Positions 48,841 through 62,500 of a DNA stretch of 64,000 bases are shown here, one piece after another. Numbering within the stretch: position 1 is the stretch's first letter; each line of letters starts with the position of its first letter. The translations under genes were made by a program, and so were the position numbers. The notes below the pieces were generated by a model. The model ran no database searches. It worked only from the letters and a program-made list of their open reading frames with translations, and was not told where the DNA came from. The stretch is from Hippophae tibetana (taxonomy: Eukaryota > Streptophyta > Magnoliopsida > Rosales > Elaeagnaceae), in assembly GCA_037013495.1 (NCBI GenBank), contig CM072807.1, positions 27,384,802 through 27,448,801 of the forward strand. The letters are read 5' to 3'.

Positions 48841-51800
48841 TACAATTCAATCCAGAAACTTTCGGAAAAGCATACGAACGCATAATTTAAATGGAGTCGA
48901 AAAAAAATGTATTGAAAACATACCTCTTGCCTGGATAAATTTTTTTTTTTTGAAAAACTTCAACTTCAACCGCGAGGCGAGTAACCCGACCCAGTTTGAC
49001 CGTAGCGGATACGAGACCGTATCATGATATTACGGTGACAAAATCCAGCGTTCTCTTTATCAAATTTCTCATAATTCGATTTTCGAGTGATTCATGGTCT
49101 TAGTTTGAAGTAAAAACATTATTTTAAATAAAAATTTAATTAATGAATCAAATAAATACCCACGATAAATTGTATTCATTTTCTTCATTTGTTTTCAAAT
49201 TTAAATTCACAGAATCAATCAAACGTAAATATTGAAACAATTTAAAATTTCCATGTGCATAAAAAACAACCAAAATCAAACACCCAAAATTTCAATTCCT
49301 CGTGAAACAGATCAAAAGAGAGATGTTTTCAAAAATGGCTCTAATACCAAATGTTAGTATACAATTCAATCCAAAAAATTTCGGAAACGCATACAAACGA
49401 ATAATTTAAATGCAGAGGAAATAAAATGGATTGAAAACATACCTCTTTCCTTGATCAAATTTTTGTTTTTTGAAAAACTTCATCTTCAACCCAGAGGCGG
49501 GTCAACCCGACCAGGTTTGACCGTAACGGATACCCGGCCGTATCCTCCTATTCCGGTGACGGAATACAGCGTTCTTTTTATCAAAATTCTCATAATTCGA
49601 TTTTCGATTGATTCATGGTCTTAATTTGAAGTAATACCATTATTTTAAGTAAAAATTTAATCAATGAATCAAATAAATATCCACGATAAATTGTATTCAT
49701 TTTCTTCATTTGTTTTCAAGTTTACATTCACAGAATCACTCAAACGTAAATATTGAAACAATTTAAAATTTCCATGTGCATAAAAAACAAGGAAAATCAA
49801 AAACCCAAAATTTCAATTCCTCGTAAAACAGATCAAAAGAGAGATGTTTCCAAAAATGGCTTCAATACCAAATGTTAGAATACAATTCAATCCAGAAACT
49901 TTCGGAAAAGCATACGAACGCATAATTTCAATGGAGTCGAAAAAAAATGTATTGAAAACATACCTCTTGCCTGGATAAATTTTTTTTTTTTGAAAAACTT
50001 CAACTTCAACCGCGAGGCGAGTCAACCCGACCCAGTTTGACCGTAGCGGATACGAGACCGTATCCTGATATTACGGTGACAAAATCCAGCGTTCTCTTTA
50101 TCAAATTTCTCATAATTCGATTTTCGAGTGATTCATGGTCTTAGTTTGAAGTAAAAACATTAATTTAAATAAAAATTTAATTAATGAATCAAATAAATAC
50201 CCACGATAAATTGTATTTATTTTCATCATTTGTTTTCATATTTAAATTCACAGAATCACTCAAACGTAAATATTGAAACAATTTAAAATATCCATGTGCA
50301 TAAAAAACAACCAAAATCAAACATCCAAAATTTCAATTCCTCGTGTAATAGATCAAAAGAGAGATGTTTTCAAAATGGCTATAATACCAAATGTTAGTAT
50401 ACAATTCAATCCAAAAACTTTCGGAAACGCATACAAACGCATAATTTAAATGTAGTGGAAATAAAATGGAATGAAAACATACCCCTTTCCTTGATCAAAT
50501 TTTTTTTTTTTTTGAAAATCCTCATCTTCAACCCATAGGCGGGTCAACCCGACCCGGTTTGACCGTAACGGATACCCGGCCGTATCCTCCTGTTCCGGTG
50601 ATGGAATCCAGCGTTCTTTTTATCAAAATTCTCATAATTCGATTTTCGATTGATTCATGGTCTCTATTTGAAGTAATACCATTATTTTAAATAAAAATTT
50701 AATTAATGAATCAAATAAATACCCACGATATATTTTATTCATTTTATTCATTTGTTTTCAAGTTTACATTCACAGAATCACTCAAAGGTAAATATTGAAA
50801 CAATTTAAAATTTCCATGTGCATAAAAAACAAGGAAAATCAAAAACCCAAAATTTCAATTCCTCGTAAAACAGATCAAAAGAGAGATGTTTCCAAAAATG
50901 GCTTCAATACCAAATGTTAGAATACAATTCAATCCAGAAACTTTCGGAAAAGCATACGAACGCATAATTTAAATGGAGTCGAAAAAAAATGTATTGAGAA
51001 CATACCTCTTGCCTGGATAAATTTTTTTTTTTTTGAAAAACTTCAACTTCAACCGCGAGGCGAGTCAACCCGACCCAGTTTGACCGTAGCGGATACGAGA
51101 CCGTATCCTGATATTACGGTGACAAAATCCAGCGTTCTCTTTATCAAATTTCTCATAATTCGATTTTCGAGTGATTCATGGTCTTAGTTTGAAGTAAAAA
51201 CATTATTTTAAATAAAAATTTAATTAATGAATCAAATAAATACCCACGATAAATTGTATTCATTTTCTTCATTTGTTTTCAAATTTAAATTCACAGAATC
51301 AATCAAACGTAAATATTGAAACAATTTAAAATTTCCATGTGCATAAAAAACAACCAAAATCAAACACCCAAAATTTCAATTCCTCGTGAAACAGATCAAA
51401 AGAGAGATGTTTTCAAAAATGGCTCTAATACCAAATGTTAGTATACAATTCAATCCAAAAAATTTCGGAAACGCATACAAACGAATAATTTAAATGCAGA
51501 GGAAATAAAATGGATTGAAAACATACCTCTTTCCTTGATCAAATTTTTGTTTTTTGAAAAACTTCATCTTCAACCCAGAGGCGGGTCAACCCGACCAGGT
51601 TTGACCGTAACGGATACCCGGCCGTATCCTCCTATTCCGGTGACGGAATACAGCGTTCTTTTTATCAAAATTCTCATAATTCGATTTTCGATTGATTCAT
51701 GGTCTTAATTTGAAGTAATACCATTATTTTAAGTAAAAATTTAATCAATGAATCAAATAAATATCCACGATAAATTGTATTCATTTTCTTCATTTGTTTT

Positions 51801-54800
51801 CAAGTTTACATTCACAGAATCACTCAAACGTAAATATTGAAACAATTTAAAATTTCCATGTGCATAAAAAACAAGGAAAATCAAAAACCCAAAATTTCAA
51901 TTCCTCGTAAAACAGATCAAAAGAGAGATGTTTCCAAAAATGGCTTCAATACCAAATGTTAGAATACAATTCAATCCAGAAACTTTCGGAAAAGCATACG
52001 AACGCATAATTTCAATGGAGTCGAAAAAAAATGTATTGAAAACATACCTCTTGCCTGGATAAATTTTTTTTTTTTGAAAAACTTCAACTTCAACCGCGAG
52101 GCGAGTCAACCCGACCCAGTTTGACCGTAGCGGATACGAGACCGTATCCTGATATTACGGTGACAAAATCCAGCGTTCTCTTTATCAAATTTCTCATAAT
52201 TCGATTTTCGAGTGATTCATGGTCTTAGTTTGAAGTAAAAACATTAATTTAAATAAAAATTTAATTAATGAATCAAATAAATACCCACGATAAATTGTAT
52301 TTATTTTCATCATTTGTTTTCATATTTAAATTCACAGAATCACTCAAACGTAAATATTGAAACAATTTAAAATATCCATGTGCATAAAAAACAACCAAAA
52401 TCAAACATCCAAAATTTCAATTCCTCGTGTAATAGATCAAAAGAGAGATGTTTTCAAAATGGCTATAATACCAAATGTTAGTATACAATTCAATCCAAAA
52501 ACTTTCGGAAACGCATACAAACGCATAATTTAAATGTAGTGGAAATAAAATGGAATGAAAACATACCCCTTTCCTTGATCAAATTTTTTTTTTTTTGAAA
52601 ATCCTCATCTTCAACCCATAGGCGGGTCAACCCGACCCGGTTTGACCGTAACGGATACCCGGCCGTATCCTCCTGTTCCGGTGATGGAATCCAGCGTTCT
52701 TTTTATCAAAATTCTCATAATTCGATTTTCGATTGATTCATGGTCTCTATTTGAAGTAATACCATTATTTTAAATAAAAATTTAATTAATGAATCAAATA
52801 AATACCCACGATATATTTTATTCATTTTATTCATTTGTTTTCAAGTTTACATTCACAGAATCACTCAAAGGTAAATATTGAAACAATTTAAAATTTCCAT
52901 GTGCATAAAAAACAAGGAAAATCAAAAACCCAAAATTTCAATTCCTCGTAAAACAGATCAAAAGAGAGATGTTTCCAAAAATGGCTTCAATACCAAATGT
53001 TAGAATACAATTCAATCCAGAAACTTTCGGAAAAGCATACGAACGCATAATTTAAATGGAGTCGAAAAAAAATGTATTGAGAACATACCTCTTGCCTGGA
53101 TAAATTTTTTTTTTTTTGAAAAACTTCAACTTCAACCGCGAGGCGAGTCAACCCGACCCAGTTTGACCGTAGCGGATACGAGACCGTATCCTGATATTAC
53201 GGTGACAAAATCCAGCGTTCTCTTTATCAAATTTCTCATAATTCGATTTTCGAGTGATTCATGGTCTTAGTTTGAAGTAAAAACATTATTTTAAATAAAA
53301 ATTTAATTAATGAATCAAATAAATACCCACGATAAATTGTATTCATTTTCTTCATTTGTTTTCAAATTTAAATTCACAGAATCAATCAAACGTAAATATT
53401 GAAACAATTTAAAATTTCCATGTGCATAAAAAACAACCAAAATCAAACACCCAAAATTTCAATTCCTCGTGAAACAGATCAAAAGAGAGATGTTTTCAAA
53501 AATGGCTCTAATACCAAATGTTAGTATACAATTCAATCCAAAAAATTTCGGAAACGCATACAAACGAATAATTTAAATGCAGAGGAAATAAAATGGATTG
53601 AAAACATACCTCTTTCCTTGATCAAATTTTTGTTTTTTGAAAAACTTCATCTTCAACCCAGAGGCGGGTCAACCCGACCAGGTTTGACCGTAACGGATAC
53701 CCGGCCGTATCCTCCTATTCCGGTGACGGAATACAGCGTTCTTTTTATCAAAATTCTCATAATTCGATTTTCGATTGATTCATGGTCTTAATTTGAAGTA
53801 ATACCATTATTTTAAGTAAAAATTTAATCAATGAATCAAATAAATATCCACGATAAATTGTATTCATTTTCTTCATTTGTTTTCAAGTTTACATTCACAG
53901 AATCACTCAAACGTAAATATTGAAACAATTTAAAATTTCCATGTGCATAAAAAACAAGGAAAATCAAAAACCCAAAATTTCAATTCCTCGTAAAACAGAT
54001 CAAAAGAGAGATGTTTCCAAAAATGGCTTCAATACCAAATGTTAGAATACAATTCAATCCAGAAACTTTCGGAAAAGCATACGAACGCATAATTTCAATG
54101 GAGTCGAAAAAAAATGTATTGAAAACATACCTCTTGCCTGGATAAATTTTTTTTTTTTGAAAAACTTCAACTTCAACCGCGAGGCGAGTCAACCCGACCC
54201 AGTTTGACCGTAGCGGATACGAGACCGTATCCTGATATTACGGTGACAAAATCCAGCGTTCTCTTTATCAAATTTCTCATAATTCGATTTTCGAGTGATT
54301 CATGGTCTTAGTTTGAAGTAAAAACATTAATTTAAATAAAAATTTAATTAATGAATCAAATAAATACCCACGATAAATTGTATTTATTTTCATCATTTGT
54401 TTTCATATTTAAATTCACAGAATCACTCAAACGTAAATATTGAAACAATTTAAAATATCCATGTGCATAAAAAACAACCAAAATCAAACATCCAAAATTT
54501 CAATTCCTCGTGTAATAGATCAAAAGAGAGATGTTTTCAAAATGGCTATAATACCAAATGTTAGTATACAATTCAATCCAAAAACTTTCGGAAACGCATA
54601 CAAACGCATAATTTAAATGTAGTGGAAATAAAATGGAATGAAAACATACCCCTTTCCTTGATCAAATTTTTTTTTTTTTTGAAAATCCTCATCTTCAACC
54701 CATAGGCGGGTCAACCCGACCCGGTTTGACCGTAACGGATACCCGGCCATATCCTCCTGTTCCGGTGATGGAATCCAGCGTTCTTTTTATCAAAATTCTC

Positions 54801-55371
54801 ATAATTCGATTTTCGATTGATTCATGGTCTCTATTTGAAGTAATACCATTATTTTAAATAAAAATTTAATTAATGAATCAAATAAATACCCACGATATAT
54901 TTTATTCATTTTATTCATTTGTTTTCAAGTTTACATTCACAGAATCACTCAAAGGTAAATATTGAAACAATTTAAAATTTCCATGTGCATAAAAAACAAG
55001 GAAAATCAAAAACCCAAAATTTCAATTCCTCGTAAAACAGATCAAAAGAGAGATGTTTCCAAAAATGGCTTCAATACCAAATGTTAGAATACAATTCAAT
55101 CCAGAAACTTTCGGAAAAGCATACGAACGCATAATTTAAATGGAGTCGAAAAAAAATGTATTGAGAACATACCTCTTGCCTGGATAAATTTTTTTTTTTT
55201 GAAAAACTTCAACTTCAACCGCGAGGCGAGTCAACCCGACCCAGTTTGACCGTAGCGGATACGAGACCGTATCCTGATATTACGGTGACAAAATCCAGCG
55301 TTCTCTTTATCAAATTTCTCATAATTCGATTTTCGAGTGATTCATGGTCTTAGTTTGAAGTAAAAACATTA
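48841..55371. repeat. Three tandem copies of a ~2,083-bp tetramer HOR
   Basis: Monomer starts are 48841, 49360, 49881, 50400, 50923, 51444, 51965, 52484, 53006, 53527, 54048, 54567 and 55090. Corresponding starts are 2,082-2,084 bp apart. The four types are: Q with ATTGAGAAC (50923, 53006, 55090); R-like P with CCAAAAAATTTCGG, GCAGAGG and TTTTTGTTTTTTG (49360, 51444, 53527); Q with ATAATTTCAATGG (49881, 51965, 54048); and P with CATAGGCGGG, GTGATGG and GGTCTCTATTTG (50400, 52484, 54567). Homology begins inside the monomer at 48841, after ATCATGATATT near 49026, and ends before 55371. A private change is CCGGCCATATCC in the third copy near 54747. Confidence 0.93.
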
Positions 55372-55608
55372 ATTTCAATAAAAATTTAATTAATGAATCA
55401 AATAAATACCCACGATAAATTGTATTTATTTTCATCATTTGTTTTCATATTTAAATTCACAGAATCACTCAAACGTAAATATTGAAACAATTTAAAATAT
55501 CCATGTGCATAAAAAACAACCAAAATCAAACACCCAAAATTTCAATTCCTCGTGTAATAGATGAAAAGAGAGATGTTTTCAAAATGGCTCTAATACCAAA
55601 TGTTAGTA
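55090..55608. repeat. Recombinant monomer at a tetramer phase slip
   Basis: The head is the ATTGAGAAC Q type, which in the HOR is followed by an R-like monomer. From 55371 it instead reads TTAATTTCAATAAAA, followed by CATCATTTGTTTTCATA, as in the other Q type, and the next monomer (55609) is the CATAGG/GTGATGG P. The tetramer therefore jumps by two monomers here. The switch is between 55164 and 55371. Confidence 0.78.
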
Positions 55609-58600
55609 TACAATTCAATCCAAAAACTTTCGGAAACGCATACAAACGCATAATTTAAATGTAGTGGAAATAAAATGGAATGAAAACATACCCCTTTCCT
55701 TGATCAAATTTTTTTTTTTGAAAATCCTCATCTTCAACCCATAGGCGGGTCAACCCGACCCGGTTTGACCGTAACGGATACCCGGCCGTATCCTCCTGTT
55801 CCGGTGATGGAATCCAGCGTTCTTTTTATCAAAATTCTCATAATTCGATTTTCGATTGATTCATGGTCTTAATTTGAAGTAATACCATTATTTTAAATAA
55901 AAATTTAATTAATGAATCAAATAAATACCCACGATATATTTTATTCATTTTATTCATTTGTTTTCAAGTTTACATTCACAGAATCACTCAAAGGTAAATA
56001 TTGAAACAATTTAAAATTTCCATGTGCATAAAAAACAAGGAAAATCAAAAACCCAAAATTTTAATTCCTCGTAAAACAGATCAAAAGAGAGATGTTTCCA
56101 AAAATGGCTTCAATACCAAATGTTAGAATACAATTCAATCCAGAAACTTTCGGAAAAGCATACGAACGCATAATTTAAATGGAGTCGAAAAAAAATGAAT
56201 TGAAAACATACCTCTTGCCTGGATAAATTTTTTTTTTTTGAAAAACTTCAACTTCAACCGCGAGGCGAGTCAACCCGACCCAGTTTGACCGTAGAGGATA
56301 CGAGACCGTATCCTGATATTACGGTGACAAAATCCAGCGTTCTCTTTATCAAATTTCTCATAATTCGATTTTCGAGTGATTCATGGTCTTAGTTTGAAGT
56401 AAAAACATTATTTTAAATAAAAATTTAATTAATAAATCAAATAAATACCCACGATAAATTGTATTCATTTTCTTCATTTGTTTTCAAATTTAAATTCACA
56501 GAATCAATCAAACGTAAATATTGAAACAATTTAAAATTTCCATGTGCATAAAAAACAACCAAAATCAAACACCCAAAATTTCAATTCCTCGTGAAACAGA
56601 TCAAAAGAGAGATGTTTTCAAAAATGGCTCTAATACCAAATGTTAGTATACAATTCAATCCAAAAAATTTCGGAAACGCATACAAACGAATAATTTAAAT
56701 GCAGAGGAAATAAAATGGATTGAAAACATACCTCTTTCCTTGATCAAATTTTTGTTTTTTGAAAAACTTCATCTTCAACCCAGAGGCGGGTCAACCCGAC
56801 CCGGTTTGACCGTAACGGATACCCGGCCGTATCCTCCTATTCCGGTGACGGAATACAGCGTTCTTTTTATCAAAATTCTCATAATTCGATTTTCGATTGA
56901 TTCATGGTCTTAATTTGAAGTAATACCATTATTTTAAGTAAAAATTTAATCAATGAATCAAATAAATATCCACGATAAATTGTATTCATTTTCTTCATTT
57001 GTTTTCAAGTTTACATTCACAGAATCACTCAAACGTAAATATTGAAACAATTTAAAATTTCCATGTGCATAAAAAACAAGGAAAATCAAAAACCCAAAAT
57101 TTCAATTCCTCGTAAAACAGATCAAAAGAGAGATGTTTCCAAAAATGGCTTCAATACCAAATGTTAGAATACAATTCAATCCAGAAACTTTCGGAAAAGC
57201 ATACGAACGCATAATTTCAATGGAGTCGAAAAAAAATGTATTGAAAACATACCTCTTGCCTGGATAAATTTTTTTTTTTTTGAAAAACTTCAACTTCAAC
57301 CGCGAGGCGAGTCAACCCGACCCAGTTTGACCGTAGCGGATACGAGACCGTATCCTGATATTACGGTGACAAAATCCAGCGTTCTCTTTATCAAATTTCT
57401 CATAATTCGATTTTCGAGTGATTCATGGTCTTAGTTTGAAGTAAAAACATTATTTTGAATAAAAATTTAATTAATGAATCAAATAAATACCCACGATAAA
57501 TTGTATTTATTTTCATCATTTGTTTTCATATTTAAATTCACAGAATCACTCAAACGTAAATATTGAAACAATTTAAAATATCCATGTGCATAAAAAACAA
57601 CCAAAATCAAACACCCAAAATTTCAATTCCTCGTGTAATAGATCAAAAGAGAGATGTTTTCAAAATGGCTATAATACCAAATGTTAGTATACAATTCAAT
57701 CCAAAAACTTTCGGAAACGCATACAAACGCATAATTTAAATGTAGTGGAAATAAAATGGAATGAAAACATACCCCTTTCCTTGATCAAATTTTTTTTTTT
57801 TTGAAAATCCTCATCTTCAACCCATAGGCGGGTCAACCCGACCCGGTTTGACCGTAACGGATACCCGGCCGTATCCTCCAGTTCCGGTGATGGAATCCAG
57901 CGTTCTTTTTATCAAAATTCTCATAATTCGATTTTCGATTGATTCATGGTCTTAATTTGAAGTAATACCATTATTTTAAATAAAAATTTAATTAATGAAT
58001 CAAATAAATACCCACGATATATTTTATTCATTTTATTCATTTGTTTTCAAGTTTACATTCACAGAATCACTCAAAGGTAAATATTGAAACAATTTAAAAT
58101 TTCCATGTGCACAAAAAACAAGGAAAATCAAAAACCCAAAATTTCAATTCCTCGTAAAACAGATCAAAAGAGAGATGTTTCCAAAAATGGCTTCAATACC
58201 AAATGTTAGAATACAATTCAATCCAGAAACTTTCGGAAAAGCATACGAACGCATAATTTAAATGGAGTCGAAAAAAAATGTATTGAAAACATACCTCTTG
58301 CCTGGATAAATTTTTTTTTTTTGAAAAACTTCAACTTCAACAGCGAGGCGAGTCAACCCGACCCAGTTTGACCGTAGCGGATACGAGACCGTATCCTGAT
58401 ATTACGGTGACAAAATCCAGCGTTCTCTTTATCAAATTTCTCATAATTCGATTTTCGAGTGATTCATGGTCTTAGTTTGAAGTAAAAACATTATTTTAAA
58501 TAAAAATTTAATTAATGAATCAAATAAATACCCACGATAAATTGTATTCATTTTCTTCATTTGTTTTCAAATTTAAATTCACAGAATCAATCAAACGTAA

Positions 58601-59559
58601 ATATTGAAACAATTTAAAATTTCCATGTGCATGAAAAACAACCAAAATCAAACACCCAAAATTTCAATTCCTCGTGAAACAGATCAAAAGAGAGATGTTT
58701 TCAAAAATGGCTCTAATACCAAATGTTAGAATACAATTCAATCTAGAAACTTTCGGAAAAGCATACAAACGAATAATTTAAATGCAGAGGAAATAAAATG
58801 GATTGAAAACATACCTCTTGCCTTGATCAAATTTTTGTTTTTTGAAAAACTTCATCTGCAACCCAGAGGCGGGTCAACCCGACCCGGTTTGACCGTAACG
58901 GATACCCGGCCGTATCCTCCTATTCCGGTGACGAAATCCAGCGTTCTTTTTATCAAAATTCTCATAATTCGATTTTCGATTTATTCATGGTTTTAATTTG
59001 AAGAAATACCATTATTTTAAATAAAAATTTAATTAATGAATCAAATAAATACCCACGATAAATTGTATTCATTTTCTTCATTTGTTTTCAAGTTTACATT
59101 CACAGAATCACTCAAACGTAAATATTGAAAAAATTTAAAATTTCCATGTGCATAAAAAACAAGGAAAATCAAAAACCCAAAATTTCAATTCCTCGTAAAA
59201 CAGATCAAAAGAGAGATGTTTCCAAAAATGGCTTCAATACCAAATGTTAGAATACAATTCAATCCAGAAACTTTCGGAAAAGCATACGAACACATAATTT
59301 AAATGGAGTCGAAAAAAATGGATTGAAAACATACCTCTTGGCAGGATCAATTTTTTTTTTTTGAAAAACTTCAACTTCAACCGCGAGGCGAGTCAACCCG
59401 ACCCGTTTTGACCGTAGCAGATACCAGACCGTATCCTGATATTACCGTGACAAAATCCAGCGTTCTTTTTATCAAATTTCTCATAATTCGATTTTCGAGT
59501 GATTCATGGTCTTAGTTTGAAGTAAAAACATTAATTTAAATAAAAATTTAATTAATGAA
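55609..59559. repeat. Tetramer HOR continued out of phase
   Basis: Monomer starts are 55609 (P, CATAGG), 56129 (Q, AATGAATTG), 56649 (R-like), 57170 (Q, TTTCAATGG), 57690 (P, CATAGG), 58212 (Q), 58732 (R subfamily with CAATCTAGAAAC and CATCTGCAACCC) and 59253 (Q, CTTGGCAGG, like the c type at 40.5-48 kb). The R-like and TTTCAATGG monomers at 56649 and 57170 match those at 53527 and 54048 at a 3,122-bp offset (six monomers). This is the same tetramer family with more private changes. Confidence 0.82.
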
Positions 59560-62500
59560 TTAAATAAATACCCACGATAAATTGTATTTATTTTCATCAT
59601 TTGTTTTCATATTTAAATTCACAGAATCACTCAAACGTAAATATTGAAACAAATTAAAATTTCCATGTGCATAAAAAACAACCAAAATCAAACACCCAAA
59701 ATTTCAATTCCTCGTGTAATAGATCAAAAGAGAGCTGTTTTCAAAAATGGCTCTAATACCAAATGTTAGAATACAATTCAATCCAGAAACTTTCGGAAAC
59801 GCATACAAACGAATAATTTAAATGTAGTGGAAATAAAATGGATTGAAAACATACCTCTTTCCTTGATCAAATTTTTGTTTTTTGAAAAACTTCATCTTCA
59901 ACCCAGAGGCGGGTCAACCCGACCCGGTTTGACCGTAACGGATACCCGGCCGTATCCTCCTATTCCGGTGACAAAATCCAGCGTTCTTTTTATCAAAATT
60001 CTCATAATTCGATTTTCGATTGATACATGGTTTTAATTTGAAGAAATACCATTATTTTAAATAAAAATTTAATTAATGAATCAAATAAATACCCACGATA
60101 AATTGTATTCATTTTCTTCATTTGTTTTCAAGTTTACATTCACAGAATCACTCAAATGTAAATATTGAAACAATTTAAAATTTCCATGTGCATAAAAAAC
60201 AGGGAAAATCAAAAACCCAAAATTTCAATTCCTCGTAAAAAAGATCAAAAGAGAGATGTTTCCAAAAATGGCTTTAATGCCAAATGTTAGAATACAATTC
60301 AATCCAGAAACTTTCGGAAAAGCATACGAACGCATAATTTAAATGGAGTCGAAAAAAATGGATTGAAAACATACCTCTTGCCTTGATCAATTTTTTTTTT
60401 TTGAAAAACTTCAACTTCAACCGCGAGGCGAGTCAACCCGACCCTTTTTGACCGTAGCAGATACGAGACCTTATCCTGATATTACGGTGACAAAATCCAG
60501 CGTTCTTTTTATCAAATTTCTCATAATTCGATTTTCGAGTGATTCATGGTCTTAGTTTGAAGTAAAAACATTAATTTAAATAAAAATTTAATTAATGAAT
60601 CAAATAAATACCCACGATAAATTGTATTTATTTTCATCATTTGTTTTCATATTTAAATTCACAGAATCACTCAAACGTAAATATTGAAACAATTTAAAAT
60701 TTCCATGTGCATAAAAAACAACCAAAATCAAACACCCAAAATTTCAATTCCTCGTGTAATAGATCAAAAGAGAGATGTTTTCAAAATGGCTCTAATACCA
60801 AATGTTAGTATACAATTCAATCCAAAAACTTTCGGAAACGCATACAAACGCATAATTTAAATGTAGTGGAAATAAAATGGATTGAAAACATACCCCTTTC
60901 CTTGATCAAATTTTTTTTTTTGAAAATCTTCGTCTTCAACCCAGAGGCGGGTCAACCCGACCCGGTTTGACCGTAACGGATACCCGGCCGTATCCTCCTA
61001 TTCCGGTGATGGAAAACAGCGTTCTTTTTATCAAAATTCTCATAATTCGATTGTCGATTGATTCATGGTCTTAATTTGAAGTAATACCATTATTTTAAAT
61101 AAAAATTTAATTAATGAATCAGATAAATACCCACGATAAATTTTATTCATTTTCTTCATTTGTTTTCAAGTTTACATTCACAGAATCACTAAAACGTAAA
61201 TATTGAAACAATTTAAAATTTCCATGTGCATAAAAAACAAGGAAAATCAAAAACCCAAAATTTCAATTCCTCGTAAAACAAATCAAAAGTGAGATGTTTC
61301 CAAAAATGGCTTCAATACCAAATGTTAGAATACAATTCAATCCAGAAACTTTCGGAAAAGCATACGAACACATAATTTAAATGGAGTCGAAAAAAAAATG
61401 GATTGAAAACATACCTCTTGCCTGGATAAATTTTTTTTTTTTGAAAAAATTCAACTTCAACCGCGAGGCGAGTCAACCCGACCCAGTTTGACCGTAGCGG
61501 ATACGAGACCGTATCCTGATATTACGGTGACAAAATCCAGCGTTCTTTTTATCAAATTTCTCATAATTCGATTTTCGAGTGATTCAAGGTCTTAGTTTGA
61601 TGTAAAAACATTAATTTAAATAAAAATTTAATTAATGAATTAAATAAATACCCACGATAAATTGTATTTATTTTCATCATTTGTTTTCATATTTAAATTC
61701 ACAGAATCACTCAAACGTAAATATTGAAACAAATTAAAATTTCCATGTGCATAAAAAACAACCAAAATCAAACACCCAAAATTTCAATTCCTCGTGTAAT
61801 AGATCAAAAGAGAGCTGTTTTCAAAAATGGCTCTAATACCAAATGTTAGAATACAATTCAATCCAGAAACTTTCGGAAACGCATACAAACGAATAATTTA
61901 AATGTAGTGGAAATAAAATGGATTGAAAACATACCTCTTTCCTTGATCAAATTTTTGTTTTTTGAAAAACTTCATCTTCAACCCAGAGGCGGGTCAACCC
62001 GACCCGGTTTGACCGTAACGGATACCCGGCCGTATCCTCCTATTCCGGTGACAAAATCCAGCGTTCTTTTTATCAAAATTCTCATAATTCGATTTTCGAT
62101 TGATACATGGTTTTAATTTGAAGAAATACCATTATTTTAAATAAAAATTTAATTAATGAATCAAATAAATACCCACGATAAATTGTATTCATTTTCTTCA
62201 TTTGTTTTCAAGTTTACATTCACAGAATCACTCAAATGTAAATATTGAAACAATTTAAAATTTCCATGTGCATAAAAAACAGGGAAAATCAAAAACCCAA
62301 AATTTCAATTCCTCGTAAAAAAGATCAAAAGAGAGATGTTTCCAAAAATGGCTTTAATGCCAAATGTTAGAATACAATTCAATCCAGAAACTTTCGGAAA
62401 AGCATACGAACGCATAATTTAAATGGAGTCGAAAAAAATGGATTGAAAACATACCTCTTGCCTTGATCAATTTTTTTTTTTTGAAAAACTTCAACTTCAA

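Noticed and set aside
49813..50025. Recurring minus-strand open frame of about 70 codons (also 51897, 53980, 57102)
   Set aside because: It appears only where TTTAAATGG became TTTCAATGG, which removes a stop. It is identical because the HOR was duplicated, and it has no domain or start context.
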